From assembly GCF_024362205.1 (NCBI RefSeq), contig NZ_CP101462.1, positions 2,469,001-2,533,000 on the forward strand: a DNA stretch of 64,000 bases, read 5' to 3'. The DNA is from Exiguobacterium aurantiacum. GTDB lineage: Bacteria > Bacillota > Bacilli > Exiguobacteriales > Exiguobacteriaceae. The translations under genes were made by a program, and so were the position numbers. The notes under the pieces were generated by a model. That model made no database searches and had not been told where the DNA came from. It saw only the letters and a list, made by a program, of their open reading frames with translations. Of this stretch, positions 25,414-34,226 are shown piece after piece (positions within the stretch are counted from its first letter, which is position 1; each line of letters starts with the position of its first letter).

Positions 25414-27042
25414 ATGCGCAACAAAAAATGGTTAGCTTTATCGGGTGTCGCCTTGCTTGCAACAGCAGCATGTGGCGGCGGAGAAGACGCAACGGATTCA
25501 TCTGACGGCTCTTCATCAAGTGATGCGAAAAAAGAAATCACGCTCGTCTCGGCGACGGATTTGCCACAGCTCGATCCGACGCTCACAACGGACTCGACGT
25601 CAATCATCGTGACGAACAACGTCTTCGAGGGACTGTATCGTCTTGACGAGAACAACCAACCGGTACCGGGAATTGCTGAAGACGTAGAAATTTCAGAAGA
25701 CGGACTTACATACACCTTCAAATTGCGTGACGCGAACTGGTCAGACGGTTCACCGGTCACAGCTGAAGATTTCGTCTACTCATGGAAACGCGCCCTCAAC
25801 CCTGAGACAGGTGCAGAGTACGCGTATATCCTTCAAGACTTGAAAAACGCCAACAAGATTCTTGCGGGCGAAGAAGAACTCGATACACTCGGCGCGAAAG
25901 CGGTCGATGAGAAAACACTCGAAGTTCAATTGGAGGCACCTGCCCCTTACTTCCTCGGGTTGACAGGATTCCCGACGTACATGCCACAAAAGCAAGAATT
26001 CGTCGAAGAGCAAGGCGAGTCGTTCGCGACAGCCGTCGATAAGACGCTCTACAACGGACCATACGTGTTAGACAGCTGGCAAGACAATGAAGGCTGGGTC
26101 TATAAAAAGAACCCGGACTACTGGGATGCTGAAAACGTCAAGATGGAGACAATCAACGTCAAAGTCGTCAAAGAAGTCGCGACAGGCGTCAACTTGTTCG
26201 AGTCGGGCGAAGTCGATTACACGCTCTTGTCATCTGAATTCGTGCCACAGTTCCAGGACAGTGATGAGTTCAAGACACGTGCCGACGCACGAATCAACTT
26301 CCTTCGTTTCAACCAGAAGAACGAATCGCTCCAAAACGTCAACATTCGTGAAGCACTCGCAAAAGGCTTCGATAAGCAAGGCGTCACGGACGTCATCTTG
26401 ACGGACGGTTCACAACCGGCCAACTTTATCGTCGCGAAAGACTTCACGTTCACAGAAGACGGAGCTGACTTCCGCGAGAAGTATCCGGACCTTCAAAGCT
26501 ATAACGTCGACGAAGCGAAAGCCGCATGGGAGAAAGGTCTTGCCGAACTCGGTGTCGAGACGGTCGAGCTCGAGTTCCTCTCACGTGATGAAGAAGCGTT
26601 CAAGAAAGTCAACGAGTACATCAAAGGTGAGCTCGAGAAGAACCTTCCTGGCCTCACACTTAACATCAAGCAACAGCCGTTCAAAAACTTCCTTGAACTT
26701 GAAGGCGCTGGCGACTATGATGTCTCCGCTGCTGGTTGGGGCCCTGACTATCAAGATCCAATGACGTACCTCGACATGTGGGTCACAGACGGTCCGTTCA
26801 ACCGGATGGCTTACTCGAATGACGAGTACGACAAGTTGATTCAAGGCGCGAAACAAGAAGCTGACCAAATGAAACGTTGGGAAGCGATGCAAGAAGCCGA
26901 ACGCATCTTGCTCGAAGATGATTTCGCGATTGCACCGATCTACCAAAAAGGTGAAGCTTACCTTGAGCGTTCAAACATCGAAAACATGTACCGCCACCCG
27001 TTCGGAGCTGACGCTAGCTTCAAGTGGTTGGACGTCAACTAA
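25414..27042 (+). CDS. oligopeptide ABC transporter substrate-binding lipoprotein (OppA/DppE-like)
   Basis: A 542-residue extracellular peptide-binding lipoprotein of the family 5 solute-binding proteins. A signal peptide ends at Cys20 (LLATAAC), a loose lipobox, followed by a Ser/Asp-rich linker. The mature domain has the usual LPQLDPTLTTDSTSIIVTNNVFEGLYRLD start and AEDFVYSWKRALNPETGAEYAYI. ATG 25414 (GGGAGGT upstream) is chosen over the ORF start 24 codons earlier. It has no permease or ATPase genes beside it, so it is an orphan binding protein, or it serves a transporter encoded elsewhere. Confidence 0.92.
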   Translation: MRNKKWLALSGVALLATAACGGGEDATDSSDGSSSSDAKKEITLVSATDLPQLDPTLTTDSTSIIVTNNVFEGLYRLDENNQPVPGIAEDVEISEDGLTYTFKLRDANWSDGSPVTAEDFVYSWKRALNPETGAEYAYILQDLKNANKILAGEEELDTLGAKAVDEKTLEVQLEAPAPYFLGLTGFPTYMPQKQEFVEEQGESFATAVDKTLYNGPYVLDSWQDNEGWVYKKNPDYWDAENVKMETINVKVVKEVATGVNLFESGEVDYTLLSSEFVPQFQDSDEFKTRADARINFLRFNQKNESLQNVNIREALAKGFDKQGVTDVILTDGSQPANFIVAKDFTFTEDGADFREKYPDLQSYNVDEAKAAWEKGLAELGVETVELEFLSRDEEAFKKVNEYIKGELEKNLPGLTLNIKQQPFKNFLELEGAGDYDVSAAGWGPDYQDPMTYLDMWVTDGPFNRMAYSNDEYDKLIQGAKQEADQMKRWEAMQEAERILLEDDFAIAPIYQKGEAYLERSNIENMYRHPFGADASFKWLDVN

Positions 27043-27044
27043 TC

Positions 27045-27080
27045 AATAAACCCTGCCGCAGGAGCGGCAGGGTTTATTTG
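27045..27080 (+). terminator. terminator of the oppA-like gene
   Basis: A 15-bp stem, AATAAACCCTGCCGC with its complement, then a T-rich end. Confidence 0.88.
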
Positions 27081-27103
27081 TGCGTCGACACTTGTGACAA
27101 GAC

Positions 27104-27139
27104 ATAACAAGAGGCGCGCCACGAATGATGGCACGCCTC
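27104..27139 (-). terminator. terminator of the NhaC-family gene
   Basis: Stem 27111-27121 with 27129-27139 (one mismatch), followed by a modest T-rich stretch on the minus strand. Confidence 0.6.
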
Positions 27140-27151
27140 CAATTTAGATGA

Positions 27152-28744
27152 TTACGCTTCACGTTCAGCGCGAATTTCGGCTGGAACACGTCCACGTTTA
27201 GAAATGATTTGAGCGATGACAAGCAATACGATGAATGTCGCGAATGCCGAGAAGAATCCGACCCACATCGAGCCTGTAATCCCGAGCACCAAATATCCGA
27301 TCGCTGACACCCCAGCCGCAATCAACGCGTATGGAAGTTGTGTCAACACGTGGTCGATATGGTGCGATCCGGCACCGGTCGAGCTGAGAATCGTCGTATC
27401 CGAGATTGGTGAACAGTGGTCACCGAACACCGCTCCGGCGAGTACCGCCGCGAGTGTCGGGAGCAACAGTTCCGGATCGACGGCCATAATCAAGTCAGCC
27501 CCGATTGGGAGCATGAGACCGAACGTCCCCCAGCTCGTCCCTGTCGAGAACGCCATGAGACCGGCGATTGCGAACAAGATGAGCGGCAAGTAAGACGCCG
27601 CAATCGAATCTGTGACGAAACTTGCCAAGTAATCACCCGTTCTCATATCCCCGATGACGGCAATGATCGTCCAGGCAAAGAGCAAGATGAGGACGGCTGG
27701 CCACATGGCACGGATACCGGCCCATGTCGCATGACCGTAGTCTTTTGCAGGAATCTTGCGACCAATCAAGAGTAAGAGCGCCACGAGCAAACTGATGACA
27801 GCACCGGTCACGAGTGACCGTGTCACGTCCGTTGACTCAAAAGCACCGAGAAGCGAGAAGCTTTGACCATCAGCTGCGAGCGCTTGGCCGCCTGTATACA
27901 GCATGGCCGAGACCGTAGCGATGATCAAGACGATGATTGGGACAATCAAGTCGCGGACTTTCCCGCCATCGTGTTCTTTAATGTCTTCACTCATCCCCAT
28001 CGGTGCACCTTTCGATGAATCGTAGAGCTCGCCTTGAAGGGCGCGTAGCTCGTGCGTACGCATCGGTCCGATGGCGAGTCCCGTGTAAGCGACGTACGCC
28101 GTCAACATAAGCGCGAAGATGGCGTAAAAGTTCATCGGAATCATTTGAACGAATGCTGAGAGTGACGAATAACTGTCGATTGAGTATTTTGCCAAGATTC
28201 CCGCGATGAGCGCGATGATGTATGCTCCCCAACTCGAGAGCGGGCTGATGACACAGACCGGTGCAGCCGTCGAGTCAATCGTATAAGCGAGTTTCGCGCG
28301 CGATACTTTTTTCCGGTCCGTGAGCGGTCGGCTGATGTTCCCGACGGCAAGACTGTTGAAATAGTCATCGATGAAAATCAAAATCCCAAGTCCGAACGAG
28401 ACGAGGCGAGCGCCACGAGCCGTCTTGACGTTAGAGGCCGCCCATTCTCCGAACGCACGGGCCCCGCCCGACGTTTGGATGATTGACGACAAAATCCCAA
28501 GCAAGAGCAAGAACGCGATCAACAGCACGTTCCATTCATTGATGGCCCCATCCGCCCAAAATAAGGCGATGATGTTTGACCATAAATATTGAATCGATTC
28601 GAGCGGGTTGAAATTGTGGAGCAATAAGACTCCTGCGATAATCCCGACACCGAGTGACGGAATGACTTTCCGTGTTGTAATGGCCATAATAATGGCGAGT
28701 AAAGCCGGTACGAGTGACAGTACCGAAGTTGAATAATCTACCAT
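27152..28744 (-). CDS. NhaC family transporter, probable lysine transporter
   Basis: A 530-residue membrane protein of the NhaC Na+/H+ antiporter superfamily with about eleven helices. Typical stretches are LGILIFIDDYFNSLAVGNISRPLTDR, STAAPVCVISPLSSWGAYI and STGTSWGTFGLMLPIGADL. A lysine riboswitch controls it (28862-29032), and NhaC-type transporters under L-boxes have been proposed as lysine carriers, so lysine is the likely substrate; this is inference from regulation. The frame stays open into the leader, but GAGGAGGAAATCAGC before ATG 28744 sets the start. Confidence 0.87.
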   Translation of the reverse strand: MVDYSTSVLSLVPALLAIIMAITTRKVIPSLGVGIIAGVLLLHNFNPLESIQYLWSNIIALFWADGAINEWNVLLIAFLLLLGILSSIIQTSGGARAFGEWAASNVKTARGARLVSFGLGILIFIDDYFNSLAVGNISRPLTDRKKVSRAKLAYTIDSTAAPVCVISPLSSWGAYIIALIAGILAKYSIDSYSSLSAFVQMIPMNFYAIFALMLTAYVAYTGLAIGPMRTHELRALQGELYDSSKGAPMGMSEDIKEHDGGKVRDLIVPIIVLIIATVSAMLYTGGQALAADGQSFSLLGAFESTDVTRSLVTGAVISLLVALLLLIGRKIPAKDYGHATWAGIRAMWPAVLILLFAWTIIAVIGDMRTGDYLASFVTDSIAASYLPLILFAIAGLMAFSTGTSWGTFGLMLPIGADLIMAVDPELLLPTLAAVLAGAVFGDHCSPISDTTILSSTGAGSHHIDHVLTQLPYALIAAGVSAIGYLVLGITGSMWVGFFSAFATFIVLLVIAQIISKRGRVPAEIRAEREA

Positions 28745-28789
28745 GCTGATTTCCTCCTCTTCTGTTTGAGATGAGGCCCCCCTATGCTT

Positions 28790-28837
28790 AAAAAAACGCA
28801 AAGCGAGGGCATCGGCAACAAAGCCGACACCCTCGCT
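28790..28837 (-). terminator. riboswitch-controlled terminator
   Basis: Strong 15-bp stem (28802-28816 with 28823-28837) followed by seven Ts on the minus strand, between the lysine aptamer and the transporter start. Confidence 0.92.
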
Positions 28838-28861
28838 GGATGTTCCGTCTTTCTTAGCCGA

Positions 28862-29032
28862 CTTGGAGCGCTCCATACGTAAATATGTATGGCAGTCTGA
28901 CGGGTATTTCCCGTCAGCCCAGCACAAAGTCAGAGACATGACTTTACACTTCGGCGATCTTGCCTTTCTGTAGTCTTCACCGTTGTCATCCTCGGACTAC
29001 TTACTCATCAGCATCGCACCTCTACCTCATCG
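28862..29032 (-). ncRNA. lysine riboswitch (L-box) of the NhaC-type transporter
   Basis: On the minus strand the order is GATGAGGTAGAGGTGCGA, AGTAAG, GGATGA, AGAAAGGC, then GATCGCCGAAG, a hairpin with GCTGGGCTGACGGG, an ACTGCCAT element with the TACGTATGG hairpin, and GGAGCGCT. These are the conserved blocks of the lysine aptamer (AGAGGTGCGA, CGCCGAAG, GCTGG, ACTG, GGAGNGC). A terminator follows, so lysine binding should stop transcription. The P1 pairing looks weaker than in the lysC copy. Confidence 0.92.
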
Positions 29033-29065
29033 ATAGCACGAATATTCATTTAAAGTTACGTCTAA

Positions 29066-29093
29066 ATTATCATAGGTCATAGTGACTAATCAA
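29066..29093 (-). promoter_or_regulatory. promoter of the lysine riboswitch transcript
   Basis: TTGATT, 16 bases, GATAAT on the minus strand, about 35 bases before the aptamer and touching the stop of the preceding gene. Confidence 0.6.
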
Positions 29094-29374
29094 TAGTTTT
29101 TTTCATCTCGGATGATTTGTTTTAATACAGCGAGTGCAGCTTGATCGTCAGACTCGACCGCTTTAAAGAAATCACTAAAGAAATGATACAAGACGAATCG
29201 TTCAGCGTGTGACGATGTATGGTCTTTAATCGTCAGTAAGACGAGATGACGCAACCGTCGTTTCGTCCGCGTCTCGTCAGGCAATTCTTCACATCGATCT
29301 TGGAAGGCACGATATACAGAATTGATCAAATCCTCATGTTCATCATACGACCGGTTGTAAGCAACTTGTTCCAT
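29090..29374 (-). CDS. hypothetical protein, 94 residues
   Basis: I do not recognise this gene. It has a good ribosome site (AAAGGGGGG), its own promoter and no near partner. The protein is soluble, charged and probably all helical (RTKRRLRHLVLLTIKDH, ERFVLYHFFSDFFKAV, AALAVLKQIIRDE), without cysteine pairs or membrane segments apart from one Cys. A Bacillales-specific small protein is likely. Confidence 0.75.
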   Translation of the reverse strand: MEQVAYNRSYDEHEDLINSVYRAFQDRCEELPDETRTKRRLRHLVLLTIKDHTSSHAERFVLYHFFSDFFKAVESDDQAALAVLKQIIRDEKNY

Positions 29375-29419
29375 CTGTGATATCCCCCCTTTCCATATTT
29401 ACCGATGAAACTTGTCGTA

Positions 29420-29448
29420 ACTATACCAACTTAAACAAGAGCGTTCAA
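29420..29448 (-). promoter_or_regulatory. promoter of the 94-residue hypothetical gene
   Basis: TTGAAC, 17 bases, TATAGT on the minus strand, about 45 bases before the start. Confidence 0.7.
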
Positions 29449-29491
29449 TCGTTTCGGGTCGTTCTTAACAAAAATCATACGTTAGACTGAC

Positions 29492-31201
29492 TTACGACTC
29501 GATGAATGAGAACGTCGTCACATCGAATAGTCCCATATCGGTCAACTTCAAATCCGGGATGACCGGGAGCGCGAGGAACGACATCGTCAAATAAGGGTTA
29601 AAGTGCCGATGTGCCCCGACGACGTCGAGCGCGTCATTCAACTGTTCGAGCACGTCCGCAACTTCTCCGTACGGGCGTTTCGTCATGAGTCCCCCAATTT
29701 CGAGCGGTAAAACGGCGAGCACCTTACCATCCGCGACCGCGACGACTCCACCGCCAACTTTTTCAAGTATTTCGGCAGCGAGCAACATGTCATCCGGGCT
29801 CACGCCGGCGATGACGAGGTTGTGGCTATCATGGGCAACCGTCGCCGCGAGCGCACCTCGCTTCAAGCCGAAGCCCGTCACCGGAGCGAGGGCCATGTGA
29901 CCGGTCCCGTGATGACGTTCGATGACGGCAAGCGTAGCGATGTCTTGGGCGAGGTCGGCACCGGACGCGTCAGGTGTGAAGATGAGACGCTCCCGCTTCG
30001 TCAATAGACTGTTCGGTAACACTTGAATCACATCGACCGCTTCTTCCTTCACAGCTAAGCGGAACGAGTCCACCGTCAAATCCGGCAGTTTGAGCTCCCC
30101 TTTCATCGGTTTCGGCACTTCAATCCCTTCAGCCTCGAACGTCGCCTTGCCTTCTTTGGCGACGACTTCCCCGTTCACGTAGACGGATTCGATTTTCACC
30201 GATTGGACGTCTGACAAGATGACAAAGTTCGCTCGTTTGCCCGGGGCGATGGCCCCCACATCTTTTAGTCCGTACGCCTCTGCCGCGTGCAGACTGGCGA
30301 CGGCGTAGGCCGTCTCTGGTTTGACACCTTGTTTGATCGCCATGCGGATATTGTAATCGATCCCACCTTCGGCCACGAGGTCGTCCAAGTGTTTATCGTC
30401 CGTACAGAACAAGAAGCGGTGGGCGTTGCTCTCGGTGATGGCCCGGCTGACTTTTTCCACGTTCCGGGCGACCGATCCTTCTCGGATTTGAACGTAAAAG
30501 CCGCGACGCACCCGTTCGAGTGCTTCTTCGGCCGTCGTGCACTCATGGTCGGTCATGATGCCCGCTGTACGGTAAACGTTCAGCTGATCCGGACCAAGTC
30601 CCGAGGCATGACCGTCGACGACTTTTCCGACGTGTTCAGTTTGTGCGATCTTTTGGAGCATGTCCTCACTTCCAGACTCGACGGACGGGTAATCCATCAC
30701 TTCGCCGAGACCGTGTACACCCGGGTCCCCTAAAAATGGTGCCAAGTCCTCGGCGTATAACTTCGCCCCTGCGTGCTCGAACGGCGTCGCTGGCACACAG
30801 CTCGGAAGCATCATCCGCACGTCGAGCGGCAACCCTTTGGCGTCGGCGAGCATATATTCGATGCCGAGCGCCCCGTTCACGTTGGCAATCTCATGCGGGT
30901 CGGCGATGACCGTCGTCACTCCGAGCGGAAGTACGGCTTTGGCAAACTCATGCGGTGGGACCATCGACGACTCGATATGGACGTGGGCGTCGATGAACGA
31001 CGGCGCGAGCGTCCAGGACGGGTCATGGTATTCCGTCTCCCCTTCGTAGCCGTCCCCAATGCCCACAATATAGCCGGCGTCGATGGCGACGTCCGTGCGA
31101 ATCGTCTCGCGACTGTAGACGTCGATGACCGCCACATCTTTAAAGACGACCGCTGCTTTCTTTTTCTTCGCCGCGATGTCGATCAAATGTTGTTTCTCCA
31201 T
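29492..31201 (-). CDS. ade: adenine deaminase
   Basis: A 569-residue amidohydrolase that turns adenine into hypoxanthine and ammonia in purine salvage. Diagnostic are FIDAHVHIESSMVPPHEFAKAVLPLGVTTVIADPHEIANV (metal histidines), GHASGLG, the TDDKHLDDLV metal aspartate region, and the long C-terminal domain with HDSHNLVIAGVSPDDMLLA found only in adenine deaminases. Length is as in Bacillus AdeC (577). It is a single gene; no purine riboswitch is seen upstream. Confidence 0.95.
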   Translation of the reverse strand: MEKQHLIDIAAKKKKAAVVFKDVAVIDVYSRETIRTDVAIDAGYIVGIGDGYEGETEYHDPSWTLAPSFIDAHVHIESSMVPPHEFAKAVLPLGVTTVIADPHEIANVNGALGIEYMLADAKGLPLDVRMMLPSCVPATPFEHAGAKLYAEDLAPFLGDPGVHGLGEVMDYPSVESGSEDMLQKIAQTEHVGKVVDGHASGLGPDQLNVYRTAGIMTDHECTTAEEALERVRRGFYVQIREGSVARNVEKVSRAITESNAHRFLFCTDDKHLDDLVAEGGIDYNIRMAIKQGVKPETAYAVASLHAAEAYGLKDVGAIAPGKRANFVILSDVQSVKIESVYVNGEVVAKEGKATFEAEGIEVPKPMKGELKLPDLTVDSFRLAVKEEAVDVIQVLPNSLLTKRERLIFTPDASGADLAQDIATLAVIERHHGTGHMALAPVTGFGLKRGALAATVAHDSHNLVIAGVSPDDMLLAAEILEKVGGGVVAVADGKVLAVLPLEIGGLMTKRPYGEVADVLEQLNDALDVVGAHRHFNPYLTMSFLALPVIPDLKLTDMGLFDVTTFSFIES

Positions 31202-31323
31202 CTGTCTGTCTCCTTTTTTCTCTACGTATTTTTACTATCTTAACAAGAATAATCTTTCCGGTGCAATTTCTTTTTCAACTTATGCGACAATGAAAGCATA
31301 TCCGTTTGAAAGGGGTTACACAT

Positions 31324-31860
31324 ATGCAATACAAATTAGGAGAACTAATTCCACACGTCGACGAGACGGTTTTCATCGCACCAGGGGCCCACGTCATCGG
31401 TGATGTCACGATTGGCGCCCATTCCGGTGTCTGGTTCAACACGGTCATTCGAGGAGATGAAGGACCGATTCAAATCGGTTCGTACGTGAATATCCAAGAC
31501 GGATCGATGGTCCATCAATATGAAGGATCCCCGACGATCATCCATGACCGCGTCTCGATTGGCCATATGGCGATGATTCACGGTTGCGAGATTGAAGAAG
31601 GCTGTCTCATCGGCATGCATGCGACCGTCCTCGACGGTGCCAAAATTGGTAAGGGTTCGTTCGTCGCGGCCGGCGCCCTCGTTACACCGAACATGCAAAT
31701 CCCGGAAGGCGTTATGGTCATGGGTGTCCCAGCCAAAGTCGTCCGTCCGCTCAATGACGAGGATCGCTTCATCATGGAACGGACCGTCAACAAATACGCG
31801 AAGCGGGCTCAGCAGTACTTGGAGACGTGCGAACCAATGACATCCACACAAACTTTGTGA
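31324..31860 (+). CDS. gamma-carbonic anhydrase family protein (YrdA/YtoA-like)
   Basis: A 178-residue left-handed beta-helix protein with hexapeptide repeats (GDVTIGAHSGVWFNTVIRGD, VNIQDGSMVHQ, VSIGHMAMIHGCEIEEGCLIGMHATV). The zinc histidines of gamma-type carbonic anhydrases are at the usual places (H in MVHQ, SIGHMAMIHG). Members of this branch bind metal, but many lack proven carbonic anhydrase activity. ATG 31324 follows AAAGGGG by 8 bases. The stop codon lies inside a cre site. Confidence 0.87.
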   Translation: MQYKLGELIPHVDETVFIAPGAHVIGDVTIGAHSGVWFNTVIRGDEGPIQIGSYVNIQDGSMVHQYEGSPTIIHDRVSIGHMAMIHGCEIEEGCLIGMHATVLDGAKIGKGSFVAAGALVTPNMQIPEGVMVMGVPAKVVRPLNDEDRFIMERTVNKYAKRAQQYLETCEPMTSTQTL

Positions 31861-31871
31861 AAGCGTTTACA
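31858..31871. promoter_or_regulatory. CcpA cre site
   Basis: TGAAAGCGTTTACA fits the cre consensus at every position. It overlaps the stop of the carbonic-anhydrase-like gene and lies about 100 bases before the small ORF at 31970. Confidence 0.65.
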
Positions 31872-31969
31872 AGATTCATAAATTGTTAACGATTATCCCG
31901 ATTTTTCTTCATGTTCCCCTTGTATACTGAGGATGTAGTCAAGCCGACGTGTCGAAAGGGGCCAATTGT

Positions 31970-32149
31970 ATGTATCCAAACCATGCCGAACTCATGTTAG
32001 ACTTGTACGCCTCGTCCGTTAACCCAAGCTATTGCCTTCATATCGAGGATTCGTTCGACGATACGCTGCAAGGCACACATCGAGAGGTTTGGGAACGATT
32101 GCAATCGGATAATACTAAAGAGGAAGAAACTAAAATTAAGGGAACGTGA
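31970..32149 (+). CDS. hypothetical protein, 59 residues
   Basis: I do not recognise this small acidic protein, MYPNHAELMLDLYASSVNPS followed by a DSFDDTLQGTHREVWERLQ segment and a Lys/Glu-rich tail. It looks real: AAAGGGG lies 8 bases before ATG 31970 and it is followed by a terminator. The frame opens earlier at GTG 31949, but that precedes the ribosome site. A tiny ORF overlaps its stop. Confidence 0.6.
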   Translation: MYPNHAELMLDLYASSVNPSYCLHIEDSFDDTLQGTHREVWERLQSDNTKEEETKIKGT

Positions 32150-32154
32150 ACAAA

Positions 32155-32208
32155 ATGATTCCAACGAATGTCATTCAAGACTGGCTCGCAAATAAATTAA
32201 AGAAATAA
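32155..32208 (+). CDS. possible 17-20 residue peptide
   Basis: A tiny ORF, MIPTNVIQDWLANKLKK, begins 6 bases after the 59-residue gene. In-frame GTG 32146 overlaps that gene's stop (GTGA), which would couple the two. AAGGGA lies 11 bases before the ATG. The peptide could form a short amphipathic helix with a basic end. A terminator follows directly. Chance cannot be excluded for so short an ORF. Confidence 0.35.
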   Translation: MIPTNVIQDWLANKLKK

Positions 32209-32220
32209 ATCGTATACATC

Positions 32221-32267
32221 AAAAGCTCGAGCGGAGACTAAACTGGTCCCCACTCGAGCTTTTTTTA
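32221..32267. terminator. terminator after the small ORFs
   Basis: Stem AAAGCTCGAG/CTCGAGCTTT followed by a T run on the plus strand; A-rich on the other side, so it may also serve the converging nitroreductase gene. Confidence 0.85.
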
Positions 32268-32813
32268 TTCGAAGATTGTGAGGCAGCTGTCAATCGACTG
32301 GCGCCTTTTTAGCGGAGGCACGTCCTCGAACCGTCCGAGTTGGAGCAATCCGACGAACGTCTCCCCTTCTGCCCCAATCATTTCCTGTAACCTCGCATCT
32401 TCAAAGATGCCTCCGGTACGCCAGACGAGACCGATGTCCCGCTCACTACACAGTAAGTGGAAGTTCTGAATGAACGTCGCTGTCGCAAGTAACGCATCCT
32501 TCCGATCTTTCTCCGTCTCGAACGCCTTCGTCGTCACGTACACGCATGCGGCCGCGTTTCGAATTCGTCCCGAGATTTTCTCGCGTTTCGACTCGGGGCC
32601 GTCAGCAAACGCCGGTTCGAGCGCTTGAAGCAATACGTCTTTCCCATCTCCGTTGAACAAGTAAACGTTCCATGGTTCAACCTTATTATGAAACGGCGCA
32701 TGATGGGCCGATGTCAATAACGAGTACAATTCTGACGTGTCGAGCGCACCTTCTGTGAACATGCGAATCGTCCGCCGCGATTCAATCAACTGTTGTCCTG
32801 CTGTCTTTTCCAT
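32265..32813 (-). CDS. nitroreductase family protein
   Basis: A 182-residue FMN-dependent oxidoreductase of the nitroreductase superfamily. The flavin-phosphate motif RRTIRMF is near the N terminus, APFHNKVEPWNVYLF follows, and LLATATFIQNFHLLCSERDIGLVWRTGG matches the conserved second half. Length is near that of small YdjA/YfhC-type members. The substrate is unknown. ATG 32813 is taken as the start (AGGGGG, 11 bases); an in-frame GTG at 32822 is possible. Confidence 0.85.
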   Translation of the reverse strand: MEKTAGQQLIESRRTIRMFTEGALDTSELYSLLTSAHHAPFHNKVEPWNVYLFNGDGKDVLLQALEPAFADGPESKREKISGRIRNAAACVYVTTKAFETEKDRKDALLATATFIQNFHLLCSERDIGLVWRTGGIFEDARLQEMIGAEGETFVGLLQLGRFEDVPPLKRRQSIDSCLTIFE

Positions 32814-32844
32814 TGAAGTCACTTCCCCCTCTATTCTCTCTCTC

Positions 32845-32873
32845 ATCATAATTGAAAACATTTCTCATTTGAA
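32845..32873 (-). promoter_or_regulatory. promoter of the nitroreductase gene
   Basis: TTCAAA, 17 bases, TATGAT on the minus strand, about 32 bases before the start. Confidence 0.6.
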
Positions 32874-32889
32874 GAAGAATGACTCCTAA

Positions 32890-32925
32890 CAAAAAGAACG
32901 CATTCCTGAGTCAGGAATGCGTCCG
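32890..32925 (-). terminator. terminator of the lysine operon
   Basis: A 12-bp stem (32898-32909 with 32911-32922) just after lysA, followed by a T-rich end on the minus strand. Confidence 0.85.
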
Positions 32926-32930
32926 TTCTA

Positions 32931-34226
32931 TCATGTCGATTGTCCGACAATCTCACAGGCGACCAAGTCTTCAAGTGTCTGTCTGCGGACGACGAGACGA
33001 TGTGTCCCGTCCTTCACGAAGACGACGGCTGGACGGAGCATCTGGTTATAGTTACTCGCCATCGAGAAATTATACGCCCCTGTCGCTTTGACAAGCAAGA
33101 GATCCCCGGCTTCGACCGGTGGGATGAGTGAACGGTTCGAGATGATATCGCCCGACTCACAGCACGCCCCGACGATTTTCGCCTCGAGCGTCTTCGCCTC
33201 ATCCATCCGTGTCGCCGCGATGACGTCATACTCGGCGTCATAGAGGGCAGGACGAATGTTATCCGTCATGCCCCCGTCGACCGAGACGTACGTGCGGACA
33301 CCACTCACTTCTTTCACCGTCCCGACTTCATAGAGCGTCGCACCGGCGTTAGCGACGAGCCAGCGGCCCGGTTCGATGCCGATTTTCGGGAGCGGCAAGC
33401 CGAAGCGGTTCACTTCCGCGACGAGCGTGTCCATCACTTGCGTCATCGTATCGGCGAAGTCGAGCGGGTCGTCCGACTCGAGATAGGCGACACCGAAGCC
33501 GCCACCGATATTCAAGACGTCGGCCGTATACCCTGTCTCTTGACGAATCGTCTCGATGAAAGCGACCATCGTCTTGACCGTATTGATGAACAACGTCGGT
33601 TCTTGAATCTGCGAGCCGACATGACAATGGATGCCTCGCAAGTGCAGACGTTCCGCTTGCAGCGTCGCCTTGATTGCTTCTAGATACGCATCGTCATGAG
33701 TCGGGAAGCCGAACTTCGTATCGACCCCACCCGTCTGAATCGCCTCGTGGGCGCCTCCGACGACTTGTGGGACGATGCGGAGCAAGACATCGACGTCTTC
33801 TACCCCTTGCTCAGCGGCCAGACCCGACAACAGCCCAATCTCACGCATGTTGTCGATGGTGAAATGAGTGATTCCGTTCTCGAGCGCGAACGTGATGTCC
33901 TGCACCGTCTTGTTCGATCCGTGGACGTGAATCCGGTCAGCCGGAACACCGGCGTGGAGCGCGACGAACATCTCGCCGCGCGAGACGACGTCGATGCTTA
34001 AGCCCGCTGCCATCACTTTATCGTATACGGCCGCAATCGACATCGCTTTCGATGCGTAGAGCGCGTACGTATTCGGATACTTGTCGAGGAACGCGTTCCG
34101 GACGAGGCCGAGACGACGCTCGAGTTCAGGCTCGCTCATGATATAGAGCGGTGTCCCGTACGTCGCTTGAAGTTCACGGACGGACACGCCTTCGATCATA
34201 CAAACTGATTGGTTGGTGGTGTACAT
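32931..34226 (-). CDS. lysA: diaminopimelate decarboxylase
   Basis: A 431-residue PLP enzyme that decarboxylates meso-diaminopimelate to lysine, the last step. The PLP lysine lies in ALYASKAMS (about residue 60). HCHVGSQI, NIGGGFGV and IEPGRWLVA follow, and CCESGDIISNR holds the active-site cysteine of the dimer partner. It is the last gene of the operon and starts 31 bases inside the end of alr. Of two nearby ATGs, 34226 has the better spacing (6 bases) from AAGGAGG. Confidence 0.95.
   Translation of the reverse strand: MYTTNQSVCMIEGVSVRELQATYGTPLYIMSEPELERRLGLVRNAFLDKYPNTYALYASKAMSIAAVYDKVMAAGLSIDVVSRGEMFVALHAGVPADRIHVHGSNKTVQDITFALENGITHFTIDNMREIGLLSGLAAEQGVEDVDVLLRIVPQVVGGAHEAIQTGGVDTKFGFPTHDDAYLEAIKATLQAERLHLRGIHCHVGSQIQEPTLFINTVKTMVAFIETIRQETGYTADVLNIGGGFGVAYLESDDPLDFADTMTQVMDTLVAEVNRFGLPLPKIGIEPGRWLVANAGATLYEVGTVKEVSGVRTYVSVDGGMTDNIRPALYDAEYDVIAATRMDEAKTLEAKIVGACCESGDIISNRSLIPPVEAGDLLLVKATGAYNFSMASNYNQMLRPAVVFVKDGTHRLVVRRQTLEDLVACEIVGQST

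Noticed and set aside
28745-28939. N-terminal extension of the NhaC-family frame by 65 codons
   Set aside because: This stretch is the riboswitch 3' part and terminator; the ribosome site and family similarity place the start at 28744.
31202-31323. Purine riboswitch before adenine deaminase
   Set aside because: None of the conserved purine aptamer loops is visible in this short AT-rich spacer.
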